A stretch of DNA of 64,000 bases. It comes from Pseudomonas sp. B21-023. GTDB lineage: Bacteria > Pseudomonadota > Gammaproteobacteria > Pseudomonadales > Pseudomonadaceae. The notes below the pieces were generated by a model, which did not search any database, was not told the origin of the DNA, and saw only the letters and a list, made by a program, of their open reading frames with translations. The stretch covers positions 1,448,001 to 1,512,000 of the forward strand of contig NZ_CP087190.1 in NCBI RefSeq assembly GCF_024749165.1. Reading direction: 5' to 3'. Every line of letters begins with the position of its first letter. Positions within the stretch are counted from its first letter, which is position 1. This document shows, one piece after another, positions 37,910 through 45,045 of the stretch. Made by a program: the position numbers and the translations under genes.

Positions 37910-39112
37910 ATGACTTCCCTTTGGCGGAGCAGCGGTTGGGTACTTCTGGGGGCGGCGCTGATTCTCGCGCTGTCGCTGGGGGTGCGGCATGGTTTCGGCC
38001 TGTTCCTGGCGCCGATGAGCGCCGATTTCGGCTGGGGCCGCGAGGTATTTGCCTTCGCCATTGCCCTGCAGAACCTGATCTGGGGCCTGGCCCAGCCGTT
38101 CACGGGTGCCCTGGCCGACCGCCTGGGCGCGGCCAAGGTGGTGGTCATCGGCGGCATTCTCTACGCAGTCGGGCTGGCGATGATGGCCTTTGCCGATTCG
38201 GCCTGGTCGCTGTCGCTCAGTGCCGGCCTGCTGATCGGCATCGGCCTGTCCGGTACTTCGTTCTCGGTGATCCTCGGCGTGGTCGGTCGCGCCGTGCCGG
38301 CGGAGAAGCGCAGCATGGCCATGGGCATCGCCAGCGCCGCCGGCTCTTTCGGTCAGTTCGCCATGCTTCCCGGCACCCTGGGCCTGATCCAGTGGCTGGG
38401 CTGGTCGACAGCCTTGCTGGTGCTGGGCCTGCTGGTGGCCTTGATCGTGCCATTCGTGGGCATGCTGCGCGACCGCCCGCTGCCCAGCCATGGCGCCGAG
38501 CAGACCCTCGGCCAGGCATTGCGTGAAGCGTGCGCGCATTCCGGTTTCTGGTTGCTGGCGCTGGGCTTCTTCGTCTGTGGTTTCCAGGTGGTGTTCATCG
38601 GCGTGCACCTGCCGGCCTACCTGGTCGACCAGCACCTGCCGGCGACTACCGGCACCACCGTGCTGGCGCTGGTAGGCCTGTTCAACATCGTCGGCACCTA
38701 CACCGCGGGCTGGTTGGGTGGGCGCATGTCCAAGCCGCGCCTGCTGACCGGCCTGTACCTGCTGCGCGCCGTGGTCATCGTGCTCTTCCTCTGGGCGCCG
38801 GTGACCCAGTACAGCGCCTACCTGTTCGGCATCGCCATGGGCCTGCTGTGGCTGTCCACGGTACCGCTGACCAATGGCACCGTGGCCACGCTGTTCGGCG
38901 TGCGCAACCTGTCGATGCTCGGCGGCATCGTGTTCCTGTTCCACCAGCTGGGTGCGTTCCTTGGCGGCTGGTTGGGCGGCGTGGTGTATGACCAGACCGG
39001 CAGCTATGACCTGGTGTGGCAGATCTCGATCCTGCTCAGCCTGCTGGCCGCGGCGCTCAACTGGCCGGTGCGCGAACGCCCGGTCGCCCGCTTGCAGGCC
39101 CAGGCGGCATGA
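37910..39112 (+). CDS. MFS transporter (oxalate/formate- or MCT-like)
   Basis: A 400-residue inner-membrane protein with 12 predicted helices. It shows the MFS A-motif-like loop GALADRLGAAKV near residue 64 and the second-half equivalent GWLGGRMSKPRLL near 266. The large family covers exporters and importers; the pattern FGLFLAPMSADFGW near 29 resembles the MCT/oxalate-formate group. Control by the adjacent MarR regulator makes efflux or uptake of an aromatic or organic acid plausible. The ATG at 37910 has a GGAG some 8 to 10 nt upstream. The stop overlaps the 40-aa gene. Confidence 0.85.
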   Translation: MTSLWRSSGWVLLGAALILALSLGVRHGFGLFLAPMSADFGWGREVFAFAIALQNLIWGLAQPFTGALADRLGAAKVVVIGGILYAVGLAMMAFADSAWSLSLSAGLLIGIGLSGTSFSVILGVVGRAVPAEKRSMAMGIASAAGSFGQFAMLPGTLGLIQWLGWSTALLVLGLLVALIVPFVGMLRDRPLPSHGAEQTLGQALREACAHSGFWLLALGFFVCGFQVVFIGVHLPAYLVDQHLPATTGTTVLALVGLFNIVGTYTAGWLGGRMSKPRLLTGLYLLRAVVIVLFLWAPVTQYSAYLFGIAMGLLWLSTVPLTNGTVATLFGVRNLSMLGGIVFLFHQLGAFLGGWLGGVVYDQTGSYDLVWQISILLSLLAAALNWPVRERPVARLQAQAA

Positions 39113-39231
39113 ACCGCCTGCTCGGCCGCGGCCTGCTGCTGGTTGTCGCAGTGCTGGTATTGGCGCTGGTGTGGTGGGGCTGGCACAAGGGTGGCCTGGC
39201 ACTGATGCAGTTGGGCATGAGCCTGTGTTAA
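39109..39231 (+). CDS. 40-residue membrane peptide overlapping the MFS gene
   Basis: ATG at 39109 overlaps the MFS stop by 4 nt (ATGA) and the frame runs 40 codons to TAA at 39231. The product is one long hydrophobic helix (about residues 5-24, [18 protein letters not shown]) with positive N terminus (MNRLLGR) and a polar C-terminal end. The ATGA coupling to the MFS gene and clean membrane character support a real gene. It may be an accessory subunit of the pump; its role is unknown. Confidence 0.6.
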   Translation: MNRLLGRGLLLVVAVLVLALVWWGWHKGGLALMQLGMSLC

Positions 39232-39277
39232 GCGCTACCCTGCACAGTCAAGGAATCATGTGCAGGAGACCGATATC

Positions 39278-39829
39278 ATGCATGCCCGCTGGCTGACCCT
39301 ACCCCTGCTGGCCCTGGCCGCCGCCACTTCGAGCTGGGCGGCGGACTGCCCGGCGCTGCTCCAGGGCAGCCTGCCCGAGCTGCGCGGCAAGGAGCAGATC
39401 GACCTGTGCCAGCGCTTCGCCGGCAAGCCGCTGGTGGTGATCAACACCGCCAGCTATTGCGGCTTCGCCCCGCAGTTTGAAGGCCTGGAGGCGACCTACA
39501 AGGATTACCGCGAGCAGGGCCTGGAAATGCTCGGCGTGCCGTCCAACGACTTCAAGCAGGAAGACGCCGACAGCGAGAAGACCGCCAAGGTCTGCTATGC
39601 CAACTACGGCGTGACCTTCACCATGACCAAGACCCAGGCTGTTCGTGGCAAGGATGCTATCCCGATGTTTGTCGAACTGGCCCGGCAGAGCAGTGCGCCG
39701 AAGTGGAACTTCTACAAGTATGTGGTGGATCGCAAGGGCAAGGTGATCGGTAACTTCTCCAGTCTGACCAAGCCGGATGATCCGGCGTTCAGAGCGGCGA
39801 TCGACAAGGCGATTGCTTCGCAGCCTTGA
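39278..39829 (+). CDS. Glutathione peroxidase family protein, exported
   Basis: A 183-residue protein with a Sec signal peptide (1-23, cleavage in the AWA region) and a thioredoxin-fold GPx domain. The peroxidatic Cys is C61 in [12 protein letters not shown] (Cys in place of selenocysteine), and the motifs [11 protein letters not shown] near 87 and [13 protein letters not shown] near 145 follow. Secretion to the periplasm is unusual for GPx, most of which are cytoplasmic. A second Cys occurs near 105, but the resolving role is uncertain. It has AGGAG 9 nt before the ATG at 39278. Confidence 0.85.
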   Translation: MHARWLTLPLLALAAATSSWAADCPALLQGSLPELRGKEQIDLCQRFAGKPLVVINTASYCGFAPQFEGLEATYKDYREQGLEMLGVPSNDFKQEDADSEKTAKVCYANYGVTFTMTKTQAVRGKDAIPMFVELARQSSAPKWNFYKYVVDRKGKVIGNFSSLTKPDDPAFRAAIDKAIASQP

Positions 39830-39867
39830 AGGCGCTCAGGAATAGGCGCGGGGTGTCTGGCCTAGCG

Positions 39868-40128
39868 TTATTCAGGGTGTACAGTCAGTGACACCAGCCG
39901 GAGGACTATTGGCCGAACCATCAGCACACAGAAAAACGCCACTGGCATCGCCAGTTGGTAAGCCTTCAGCACATTGTGCAAGTAATCGACATCAATCCCG
40001 CCGTTGGCTGCGGTAATCACAAAGCACATCAGCAGTGCCATGATGGCCGACATGTAAAAAGCAAAAACATAGGGCGTTGTGCCTCGGTGCAGCTTGCGTC
40101 GGCGGCGCGGGGTAGCGAGTTCAGTCAT
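39868..40128 (-). CDS. DUF2798 membrane protein
   Basis: An 86-residue protein with two hydrophobic helices (about residues 22-42 and 55-80) and a basic N-terminal tail (RRRRKLHRG). The pattern FAFYMSAIMALLMCFVITA is typical of DUF2798, small inner-membrane proteins often near LysR regulators; no function is established. It is divergent from the LysR gene, with 116 nt between starts, so the LysR protein may control it. AGGAAG lies upstream of the ATG at 40128. Confidence 0.8.
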   Translation of the reverse strand: MTELATPRRRRKLHRGTTPYVFAFYMSAIMALLMCFVITAANGGIDVDYLHNVLKAYQLAMPVAFFCVLMVRPIVLRLVSLTVHPE

Positions 40129-40244
40129 GGTACTTCCTGAATGATGGGGTGGAGGCGCAGGTTAGCAACGGCTGTGCGAGGTGCTGTAGACGTTGATCGG
40201 TAAGTTTTTTATAAAGAGAAACTTACGAATCAGCCAGGCATCTC

Positions 40245-41174
40245 ATGGACCTACTCAATGCCATCCGCAGCTTCATCAAGGTCGTCGAGGCTGGCAGCAT
40301 CGCCGGTGGAGCCCGCAGCCTGGGACTTACTCCAGCGGCCGTGAGCCAGAACCTGGCGCGGCTCGAGACACACCTGCAGGTACGGCTGTTGACCCGTACT
40401 ACCCGCAACATGGCCCTGACACCGCCTGGCAGCCTGTACTACGAGCGTGTGCGGCATATCGAGCGCGACCTTGCCCAGGCCGAGCAGGCGGTTGCCACGC
40501 CGGATAGCGAGCCCCAGGGGCGATTGTGCATCGCCTCGACCTCAGCCTTCGGCCGGCATGTGCTGGCGCCGTTGATCCCGGCATTCAGCGCCCGCTACCC
40601 GCTGCTTTCGATAGAGTTGGTGATGGCTGATCGCAAGGTCAATCACGCCCTCGAAGATGTGGATGTCAGCCTGCGCATCACCCTGCAGTTGGAAGACCAC
40701 CTGCTGGCCCGGCATATCGCCCGTATTCCATTTGTCTGCTGCGCGTCACCTGGCTACCTGGCCAGCGCTGGTCGGCCCGCCACGCCGGAAAGCTTGCAAG
40801 ACCACAGTTGCCTGGTGTTTCGCTACCCGGTGGACGGGCGTTTGCTGCCCTGGGGCTTCATGCGCGATGGGCTGCGTTTCGAAGCCCGGTTCGGCAGGGT
40901 GTTGATCAGTGACGACATCGATGCGCTGACCCAGATGGCCCTGAATGACGGCGGTATTACCCGCCTGGCGGAATTCGTTGTGCGCCCGCACCTGGATGCC
41001 GGCCGGCTGGTGCCGTTGTTCGAAAACAGTGGTGGCGGCCACGCCTACGCCCGAACCGAACCGATGGATGTCTACTTGTGCCTGGCTGATCGCTTTGCGT
41101 TGACGACCAAGGTGCGTGTGTTCATGGAATACCTGCAACAGTGCCTGGGCGAGCAATGGCCCGTGCAGGCATGA
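40245..41174 (+). CDS. LysR-family transcriptional regulator
   Basis: A 309-residue LysR regulator. The N-terminal winged HTH spans about 1-60 with the helix-turn-helix SIAGGARSLGLTPAAVSQNLARLE near 18-40 (core SLGLTPAAVSQ). The C-terminal substrate-binding domain (about 90-300) resembles periplasmic binding proteins and should sense a small inducer. It is divergent from the DUF2798 gene, its likeliest target. The convergent fadL gene is separated by a terminator. Length is normal for the family. Confidence 0.88.
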   Translation: MDLLNAIRSFIKVVEAGSIAGGARSLGLTPAAVSQNLARLETHLQVRLLTRTTRNMALTPPGSLYYERVRHIERDLAQAEQAVATPDSEPQGRLCIASTSAFGRHVLAPLIPAFSARYPLLSIELVMADRKVNHALEDVDVSLRITLQLEDHLLARHIARIPFVCCASPGYLASAGRPATPESLQDHSCLVFRYPVDGRLLPWGFMRDGLRFEARFGRVLISDDIDALTQMALNDGGITRLAEFVVRPHLDAGRLVPLFENSGGGHAYARTEPMDVYLCLADRFALTTKVRVFMEYLQQCLGEQWPVQA

Positions 41175-41177
41175 AAA

Positions 41178-41200
41178 AACCGCCACGAGGGCGGTTATTT
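41178..41200. terminator. Intrinsic terminator between convergent LysR and fadL genes
   Basis: aaccgcc (41178-41184) and ggcggtt (41190-41196) form a stem with loop acgag, preceded by six A and followed by attt. It can end transcription in both directions: 4 nt after the LysR stop, 22 nt after the fadL stop. Confidence 0.85.
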
Positions 41201-41217
41201 CATGCAGCGGGTAATAC

Positions 41218-42495
41218 TCAGAAGCGGTAGGTCAGCGAAGCACCAATGCCGTGGGCGCTGTTTTCGTACTTGGCCTGGTAGCTGCCTTTGAGGCCAGCTT
41301 CGGTCAGGCTGTGCGGCTGGTTGTTGACCTTGGTGTCCTCTTCCCACAGGTAGGAGTAGGCCACGTCGATGGTCATGTCGTCGGACGGGCTCCAACCGGC
41401 ACCGATGCTGAAGATCTTGCGATCGCCAGTGGGGATGCGCGGCGAACGGTTGGTGTTGTTGGTCGGCGACTGGTCAACCGAGAAGCCGGTACGCAGGACC
41501 CATTCCTTGTTCACCTTGTAGGATGCGCCAATGGCGTGGGCCCAGGTGTCGTGCCAGTTCTGCTCTTCAGTAATGGTCGCGAACTGCCCGGCAGGGCCTG
41601 CCGGCACTTCGTTGTTGACCGTGATGTTCTCCAGGCGGCTCCAACGGGTCCAGGTGCTGCCTGCGTACAGGGTCCACTGGTCGTCCAGCTCGTGGGTGAC
41701 CGAGAAGTCCACCGACTCGGGGGTCTTGATCTTCAAGGTGGCATCGAACTTGTTGCCGTCCAGGCCCAGCAGCGGGTAGCTGACCTTGGTCTTGCCTTCG
41801 AGCTTGTAGTCGACCATCGAGTGGTAGGTCAGGCCGACGCGGGTGCGGTCGGTGGCTTGCACCAGGATACCGATGTTGTAGCCAACCGCGGTGTCGTCGC
41901 CCTTGATCTTAACTTCGCCATCGGCCGGACGCAGCGGCGAGATACTGGCCAGGTTCGAGCCCAGTTCACCCTCGATGCGGTTGATGGTCGGGCCGAAACC
42001 GATCGAGACCTTGTCGTTGAACGCATAGCTCACGGTCGGCTGGAAGGTCACGACCTGAACATGGCTTTTCTTGCCCCAGTAGCGCGCGGCATCGTCGCTG
42101 CCGTAGTCGGTGACCAGGCCGAATGGCACGTAGACGCCGAAACCGACGCTCCAATGGTCATCGATGGACTTGACGTAGTAACCCATCGGCACGCCGACCA
42201 AAGGCACCATGTCGCCGTCCATTTCCCCCCCTTTGTTGCTGCCGCGTCCGGAAATATCGGACTTGGCGATGACCGCGGCACCGCCAACGGTCATTTGATC
42301 GCGCTTCAGGCGGGACATGCCCGCCGGGTTGCCATACACGGTGCTGGCATCTTCGGCAGAAGAAGAACGACCCGCAAAACCTGTCCCCATGCCGCTGATG
42401 CTCTGTTCGTTCAGCGCAAAGCCGCTGGCGAGCAATTGGCTGGAAGCGAGGGCAACGGCAACGCCGAGAGAGGTTTTGAGCATAACTTTTTTCAT
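41218..42495 (-). CDS. fadL: FadL/OmpP1-family outer-membrane transporter
   Basis: A 425-residue outer-membrane beta-barrel. The signal peptide is residues 1-23 (cleavage after LAS), and the mature N terminus has the hatch pattern GFALNEQSISGMGTGFAGRSSSAED (core ALNEQSISGMGTG) and the NPAGMSRL motif that marks FadL proteins. The C terminus ends in Phe (LTYRF), the BAM-recognition signal. FadL-type channels let long-chain fatty acids or other hydrophobic compounds cross. An AAGGAG lies upstream of the ATG at 42495. No acyl-CoA gene adjoins, so the substrate is open. Confidence 0.9.
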   Translation of the reverse strand: MKKVMLKTSLGVAVALASSQLLASGFALNEQSISGMGTGFAGRSSSAEDASTVYGNPAGMSRLKRDQMTVGGAAVIAKSDISGRGSNKGGEMDGDMVPLVGVPMGYYVKSIDDHWSVGFGVYVPFGLVTDYGSDDAARYWGKKSHVQVVTFQPTVSYAFNDKVSIGFGPTINRIEGELGSNLASISPLRPADGEVKIKGDDTAVGYNIGILVQATDRTRVGLTYHSMVDYKLEGKTKVSYPLLGLDGNKFDATLKIKTPESVDFSVTHELDDQWTLYAGSTWTRWSRLENITVNNEVPAGPAGQFATITEEQNWHDTWAHAIGASYKVNKEWVLRTGFSVDQSPTNNTNRSPRIPTGDRKIFSIGAGWSPSDDMTIDVAYSYLWEEDTKVNNQPHSLTEAGLKGSYQAKYENSAHGIGASLTYRF

Positions 42496-42639
42496 TATTA
42501 GAAACTCCTTGGGATCTCCGGGGCGAAACGCTACCAACAAATGCCGCACTGCGCTATAGGCTAGAACGCAGGAGATAGAGCGGTTTTGTAGGACAATCCG
42601 ACCAAAATTCCGTTTATTCCGGTTGTAGGACGTGGCTGT

Positions 42640-43122
42640 TCAGGAGGCGTGGGTAAGCATCGGCTCGATGCACTGGTGCCAGGCGTGGGTGAAATCCCGC
42701 AGGCGCCCCTGGGGGTGGAAGGTCTGCCGCCAAATCCGCGCCAGGCCCAATAGATCGTCGGCGGCCGGCAGCGGCGTGGCCTGCTCTTCTATCAGCATCC
42801 AGGCGATGGCAGTGGCATAGCGCAGGTTGACGGTGAGTTCGAGGTGCGGGCCACCGAGGAAGGCGTGCTGGCTGGCCAGGCCACGGACCAGGCTGGCCAG
42901 TTCGGGGTCGCGTGCGAGGTATTCGTCCCATAAACAACGGTGACGATTCTCACCGATCCGGTAAAGCCCATGGCCGCGTCGGTCATGCAGGGCAGCCCCC
43001 AGCCCCGACTGGCTTGCAGCAACGCCCAGTAACAAAGCTTCTGCGCTGTCGCAGTGGCGTCCCAGGTAGATCAGGGTCGGTCGGATCACGTATCGACTCA
43101 ACTCGTTCGCAGCGATGCCCAT
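42640..43122 (-). CDS. Hypothetical protein with phage-like lysozyme-type pattern
   Basis: Not confidently recognised. The soluble 160-residue protein opens MGIAANELSRYVIRPTLIYLG; the following ASQSGLGAALHDRRGHGLYRI pattern (core GVAASQSGLG near 33-42, then GLYRIG) resembles, from memory, phage-type proteins with an AAxESGLG...GLYQIE layout. The acidic residue expected after AA is Gln here, so muramidase activity is doubtful. It has no signal peptide. An AAGAGG lies upstream of the ATG. Its neighbours give no phage context. Confidence 0.55.
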   Translation of the reverse strand: MGIAANELSRYVIRPTLIYLGRHCDSAEALLLGVAASQSGLGAALHDRRGHGLYRIGENRHRCLWDEYLARDPELASLVRGLASQHAFLGGPHLELTVNLRYATAIAWMLIEEQATPLPAADDLLGLARIWRQTFHPQGRLRDFTHAWHQCIEPMLTHAS

Positions 43123-43366
43123 GATGGCCTCTTACGAAAAGGGCCGACGGGCGCTGGAGCTTGGCAGCTGGTGAGTGGTCAGGCCCGCCGGAAGCGGCAG
43201 GTGCCGCTCGAGTTGAAGTGTAGTGTGATAACTGTGGTGTAAAGGGCTGTTTTTAAATCGATTGCAGCCAGAAGGCGCGGAGCATATGCCCGCTGGCGAT
43301 TAAGCCAATTACCTTCAGGCTGGCGCGTGCAGGGTGTATTCATGACGTGAATTGCCCGTCATTCAT

Positions 43367-43591
43367 TCATGCCGTCAACGACTGGCGCGCACGCTCGATC
43401 ACGGCCTGCAGCGGCTCGGCCCGGTTGTATTGTTCCGGGTAGAGGCGCTCGCTGTGGCAAGCCACACCGTATTGGTCGACCAGGGTGAAGCTGAAGCTGC
43501 CCTTGCGTGGGGCAACGATAAGGCACTTGAGTGGAGCGAAGGCCTGGGAAAGGGTGCCAAAGGCAGCCTGGATTTGTTGATGGTTACTCAT
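43367..43591 (-). CDS. Small hypothetical protein (74 aa)
   Basis: Not recognised. A 74-residue soluble protein beginning MSNHQQIQAAFGTLSQAF, with the segment KGSFSFTLVDQYGVACHSERLYP and a C-terminal basic helix (AVIERARQSL). The ATG at 43591 is preferred because an AGGA lies 12-15 nt upstream; an in-frame upstream ATG at 43636 would add 15 residues. It is a lone gene at the edge of the gene-free island. The compact beta-meander look (FSFTLVDQYGVACHSE) suggests a small domain of unknown role. Confidence 0.55.
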   Translation of the reverse strand: MSNHQQIQAAFGTLSQAFAPLKCLIVAPRKGSFSFTLVDQYGVACHSERLYPEQYNRAEPLQAVIERARQSLTA

Positions 43592-44298
43592 ATTGTTGGA
43601 TGTTCCTGCGTAAGACACGGTGTTTGATCCGTGCACAATAGAAACGTTCCAGTGACGTCTTTATTAAGGAGACGCAGAACCTGACTGGAACAGGGCAGCC
43701 AGAGGGGCGCATGCAATAAGTGGCGCTGGGCTGACTGGTAGGTACGACAGAAGGCAGGCAGCACACCGACACCAGGGTTCTGGGCATCGGGGAAGATCCT
43801 GATCAATCTGAAAACGTGATTCGTGCTGGGCAGGGTTTGCCGAGTGAATCATCGAATGGGCCGGTCCCGATGGGGCAGCGCCTGCTCGTCTTGAGCGTCG
43901 GGCTGTAGGGACTAAGTGGCCAGAATGACTTCAGCTGGGTACTAACAGGGCGCAACCCTACGCGAACATTCAAGGGTTGGCAAGTTTTTATTTCTTGCGG
44001 TAAGCCGACCATTATGTCGCCTAATGCACCTGCTGTGAAGAGGGGGAAATACCCCGGCAATTGTCTGGATGTACCCTTTTCGGGCGCAGTCGTGCCGTTT
44101 GTTGGTGCACTTGTACACACTCGCCCGGAGACTTGTAACGCTCTAGCAACATCCTGTGGAAGGCTCGCCAATGACTTGACTAAGGGCTTAAGTCAATGAA
44201 AAAAAACACTAATTTTTGCTGGTGAAAAAATCGACAGTTTGACTGAAAGCCCCATTTCACAGGGGTTTGCGGGCTGCCTTCAGGGGTTGTCCACCGAC

Positions 44299-44307
44299 TT
44301 ATCCACA
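44299..44307 (+). promoter_or_regulatory. DnaA-box-like 9-mer (consensus) in a small cluster
   Basis: ttatccaca matches the DnaA consensus exactly. Near-matches lie at 44287-44295 (ttgtccacc) and, on the opposite strand, 44313-44321 (caatccaca). Spacing is 12 and 14 nt. Confidence 0.5.
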
Positions 44308-44365
44308 GGTTCTGTGGATTGTCCCGGGCGCTTGCTCTAGGACGGGCGTGCCAGCTGTTTTGTCG

Positions 44366-44378
44366 ATTGTCCGACAAT
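44366..44378. promoter_or_regulatory. 13-bp palindrome upstream of the Sel1-like gene
   Basis: attgtccgacaat is perfect around one central base. GntR/FadR-type regulators often bind such ttgtc-N-gacaa sites. It lies 152 nt before the ATG at 44530. Confidence 0.4.
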
Positions 44379-44529
44379 GGGTGGCGCGGTCTGGCATGGG
44401 CATTTTCACCGCGAAAACGTCAAGAAAAAATCATCGAAAAAAAATGTCGATCAGCCGAAGGTCGCCCGGGCCAGCTTGCAAAAAATCGAGTAGAGTGGCG
44501 CGCCTCTCGAGTCACCCTTGCTGTTGGTC

Positions 44530-44949
44530 ATGAAGCTTCGCGGTAAACACTTCGCCAGTCCTGATGCCTCTGCATCGCTGCCGTCCCCCAAGCGCTTTTC
44601 CCTGAAAGTGGCCCTGTGGCTACTCGACAGCCCGCACCTGGGCGACAAGCCCAGTGTCAAGCACCTGGCCGGGCGCATGCTCAAGCAACCGGCGCGCCAG
44701 GGCGTGGTGGTGGCGCAAAGCCGCCTGGGGCAGATGCTCTGCCGGGACTGCGGCAATGCCCGCGACCGGCGTATCGGTCATGAACTGTTGCGTCAGGCGG
44801 CGCGTGCCGGCGACCGTCGGGCACAGCTGGAATTTGGCCGATTGTGCCAGGCCCAGGAGCCTGAACTGGCCCGTTACTGGTTGGAGCTGGCGGCGGGGCA
44901 GGGTTCGCAGGAGGCACGGCGGCTGTTGCGTCAGTGGTTCCCCGCTTGA
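44530..44949 (+). CDS. Sel1-like repeat protein
   Basis: A 139-residue soluble protein. The C-terminal half shows two Sel1-type helical repeats (RLGQMLCRDCGNARDRRIGHELLRQAARAG, of which I quote only the core SRLGQML...LLRQAARAG; then EFGRLCQAQEPELARYWLELAAGQG with A-L-A spacing). Such proteins mediate protein contacts; the partner is unknown. The N-terminal 30 residues are basic and may be disordered. The ATG at 44530 lacks a clear ribosome site, so the start is provisional. A REP copy follows. Confidence 0.65.
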   Translation: MKLRGKHFASPDASASLPSPKRFSLKVALWLLDSPHLGDKPSVKHLAGRMLKQPARQGVVVAQSRLGQMLCRDCGNARDRRIGHELLRQAARAGDRRAQLEFGRLCQAQEPELARYWLELAAGQGSQEARRLLRQWFPA

Positions 44950-44952
44950 GCA

Positions 44953-44972
44953 GGCGCGGGCTTGCCCGCGAC
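44953..44972. repeat. Single REP copy
   Basis: gcgcgggcttgcccgcgac, one REP unit between the Sel1-like gene and rmuC. Confidence 0.7.
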
Positions 44973-45045
44973 AGGGCTGCACAGGCAACCGCGCCAGCAG
45001 CCTGATAAGCTGCGCAGCATCAATCAGTGTTCGATCGGGGTAGGC

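Larger units (their letters stand above)
43592..44529. other. 938-nt gene-free island
   Basis: No reading frame here has both a credible start and a protein-like composition. Seen instead: a stem (gttccagt 43646-43653 with actggaac 43684-43691) holding an inner cgtct/agacg stem; a near-palindrome at 44176-44196 (ttgactaagggcttaagtcaa); three DnaA-box-like 9-mers within 44287-44321 (ttgtccacc, ttatccaca, tgtggattg); and the 13-bp palindrome attgtccgacaat at 44366-44378. The region is richer in A and T than its surroundings, with several A runs. It might hide an sRNA or a DnaA-binding site. Confidence 0.6.

Noticed and set aside
43803..44171. 122-codon minus-strand frame in the gene-free island
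   Set aside because: It needs a TTG start with a poor ribosome site and has a Pro/Ser/Thr/Arg-rich, unordered composition. It might be a relic, but I do not call it a gene.
44281..44330. Chromosome replication origin
   Set aside because: Three DnaA-like boxes alone are too few, and no dnaA, dnaN, rpmH or gidA-type neighbours or AT-rich 13-mers are present.
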